A stretch of 64,000 nucleotides of DNA, taken from positions 113,449 through 177,448 of the forward strand of contig JAFQTO010000001.1 in NCBI GenBank assembly GCA_017408985.1. The letters are read 5' to 3'. The DNA comes from Clostridia bacterium (lineage in GTDB: Bacteria; Bacillota; Clostridia; Oscillospirales; Butyricicoccaceae). Positions within the stretch are counted from its first letter, which is position 1. Every line of letters starts with the position of its first letter. Shown here piece by piece: positions 63,310 to 64,000 of the stretch. The notes beneath the pieces were generated by a model. That model had not been told where the DNA came from. It ran no database searches and saw only the letters and a program-made list of their open reading frames with translations. The translations under genes were made by a program, and so were the position numbers.

Positions 63310-64000
63310 TTACTCCTCGATGTCGATAACAACGCCGGAACCAACAGTTCTGCCGCCTTCACGGATAGCGAAGCGGAGGCCCTTCTCGATAGCGATGGGG
63401 GTGATCAGTTCGACCTTCATATCAACGTTGTCGCCGGGCATGCACATCTCGGTGCCTTCGGGCAGATTGATAACGCCGGTAACGTCAGTTGTACGGAAGT
63501 AGAACTGGGGACGGTAGTTGTTGAAGAAGGGGGTGTGACGGCCGCCTTCGTCCTTGGACAGAACGTAAACCTGGCCGGTGAACTTGGTGTGGGGCTTGAT
63601 GGAGCCGGGCTTAGCCAGAACCTGGCCACGCTCGATGTCGGTCTTGTTGATACCGCGCAGCAGGCAGCCGATGTTGTCGCCGGCTTCTGCGTAGTCGAGC
63701 AGCTTGCGGAACATTTCGATACCGGTGCAGACGGTCTTCTTGGGCTCGTCCATCAGGCCGACGATCTCGATTTCCTCGGAGAGCTTCAGCTGGCCACGCT
63801 CAACACGACCGGTAGCAACGGTACCACGGCCGGTGATGGTGAAGACGTCTTCAACAGGCATAAGGAAGGGCATATCAGCCTTACGGTCAGGAGTGGGGAT
63901 GTAGCTGTCAACAGCGTCCATCAGTTCCTGGATGCAGCCATATGCGGGATCAGCGGGATCGTTGGAAGCTTCGAGAGCCTTGAGGCCGGAACCCTTGATA
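63310..64000 (-). CDS. tuf: elongation factor Tu, C-terminal part (runs off the window)
   Basis: About 229 codons are present; the gene continues past the right edge, so no start is visible. Domain 2 and 3 words are clear: [15 protein letters not shown] at the edge, [48 protein letters not shown] and the end [19 protein letters not shown]-Tu delivers aminoacyl-tRNA to the ribosome; its exchange factor tsf is at 8.9 kb. Confidence 0.98.
   Translation of the reverse strand, partial: IKGSGLKALEASNDPADPAYGCIQELMDAVDSYIPTPDRKADMPFLMPVEDVFTITGRGTVATGRVERGQLKLSEEIEIVGLMDEPKKTVCTGIEMFRKLLDYAEAGDNIGCLLRGINKTDIERGQVLAKPGSIKPHTKFTGQVYVLSKDEGGRHTPFFNNYRPQFYFRTTDVTGVINLPEGTEMCMPGDNVDMKVELITPIAIEKGLRFAIREGGRTVGSGVVIDIEE

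Overview
The window reads as chromosomal DNA from an endospore-forming member of the Clostridia (probably a gut-type Oscillospirales or Christensenellales relative; the placement is inference). The supporting genes are a small acid-soluble spore protein, an uninterrupted sigK, yabP/yabQ/divIC/yabR, a SpoVB-type flippase, a PdaB-like deacetylase and a YlmC/YmxH protein, together with hprK, an ECF-type thiT under a TPP riboswitch and AGGAGG-type ribosome binding sites throughout. No prophage, IS element, CRISPR array or plasmid gene is visible. The genes are tightly packed and most lie on the minus strand.

Layout. 1-5.04 kb: hexuronate/sugar-acid locus (Gfo/Idh/MocA dehydrogenase fragment, TIM-barrel isomerase, mannonate-oxidoreductase-like SDR, AraC regulator, divergent glucuronate isomerase uxaC, NodB deacetylase). 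5.1-8.8 kb: M20 peptidase and two tandem paralogous amidohydrolases. 8.9-13.3 kb: tsf, rpsB, ylmC, TPP riboswitch-thiT, rpmB, hprK. 13.3-19.0 kb: two lipoprotein genes with almost identical duplicated promoter regions, behind a sigma factor/anti-sigma-like pair. 19.1-24.8 kb: aconitase-like protein, unknown ORF, trmB, then three consecutive alanine-racemase-family genes. 24.8-29.5 kb: Cys/Asn-rich membrane protein, SLH protein, SASP and the yabR-divIC-yabQ-yabP-rqcP-hup-mazG group. 29.6-40.6 kb: one long co-directional run recJ-relA-dtd-MBL hydrolase-hemZ-zinc ribbon-punA-mtaD-spoVB. 40.7-43.2 kb: Na/Pi transporter-PhoU and an HD hydrolase. 43.4-47.5 kb: threonine aldolase, a repeat-rich interval ending in tRNA-Leu(UAG), ogg and guaB. 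47.6-55.5 kb: thioredoxin-reductase-like protein, ligA, a membrane protein, a probable coat-associated protein, an MFS transporter, an XRE membrane regulator and sigK. 55.5-64 kb: a hairpin array, a nucleotidase-guanylate kinase fusion, pdaB-like, YgjP-like peptidase, lipoprotein, YihY/BrkB, YxjI-like, radC, a GHL10 glycosidase with an apparent ATT start, and the 3' part of tuf.

The most unusual items are (a) two mirror-symmetric hairpin arrays built on short linker words (GCGATATA at 55.5 kb, TGAAAT at 44.5 kb), (b) a 70-bp duplicated tRNA-Leu 3' end enclosing a predicted three-way-junction element, (c) the HAD nucleotidase-guanylate kinase fusion, (d) the ATT start codon, (e) the tandem racemase triplet, and (f) a hairpin leader shared by two unlinked, probably sporulation-related genes. 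All functional calls come from reading the translated sequences and recognising families; no database search was run.
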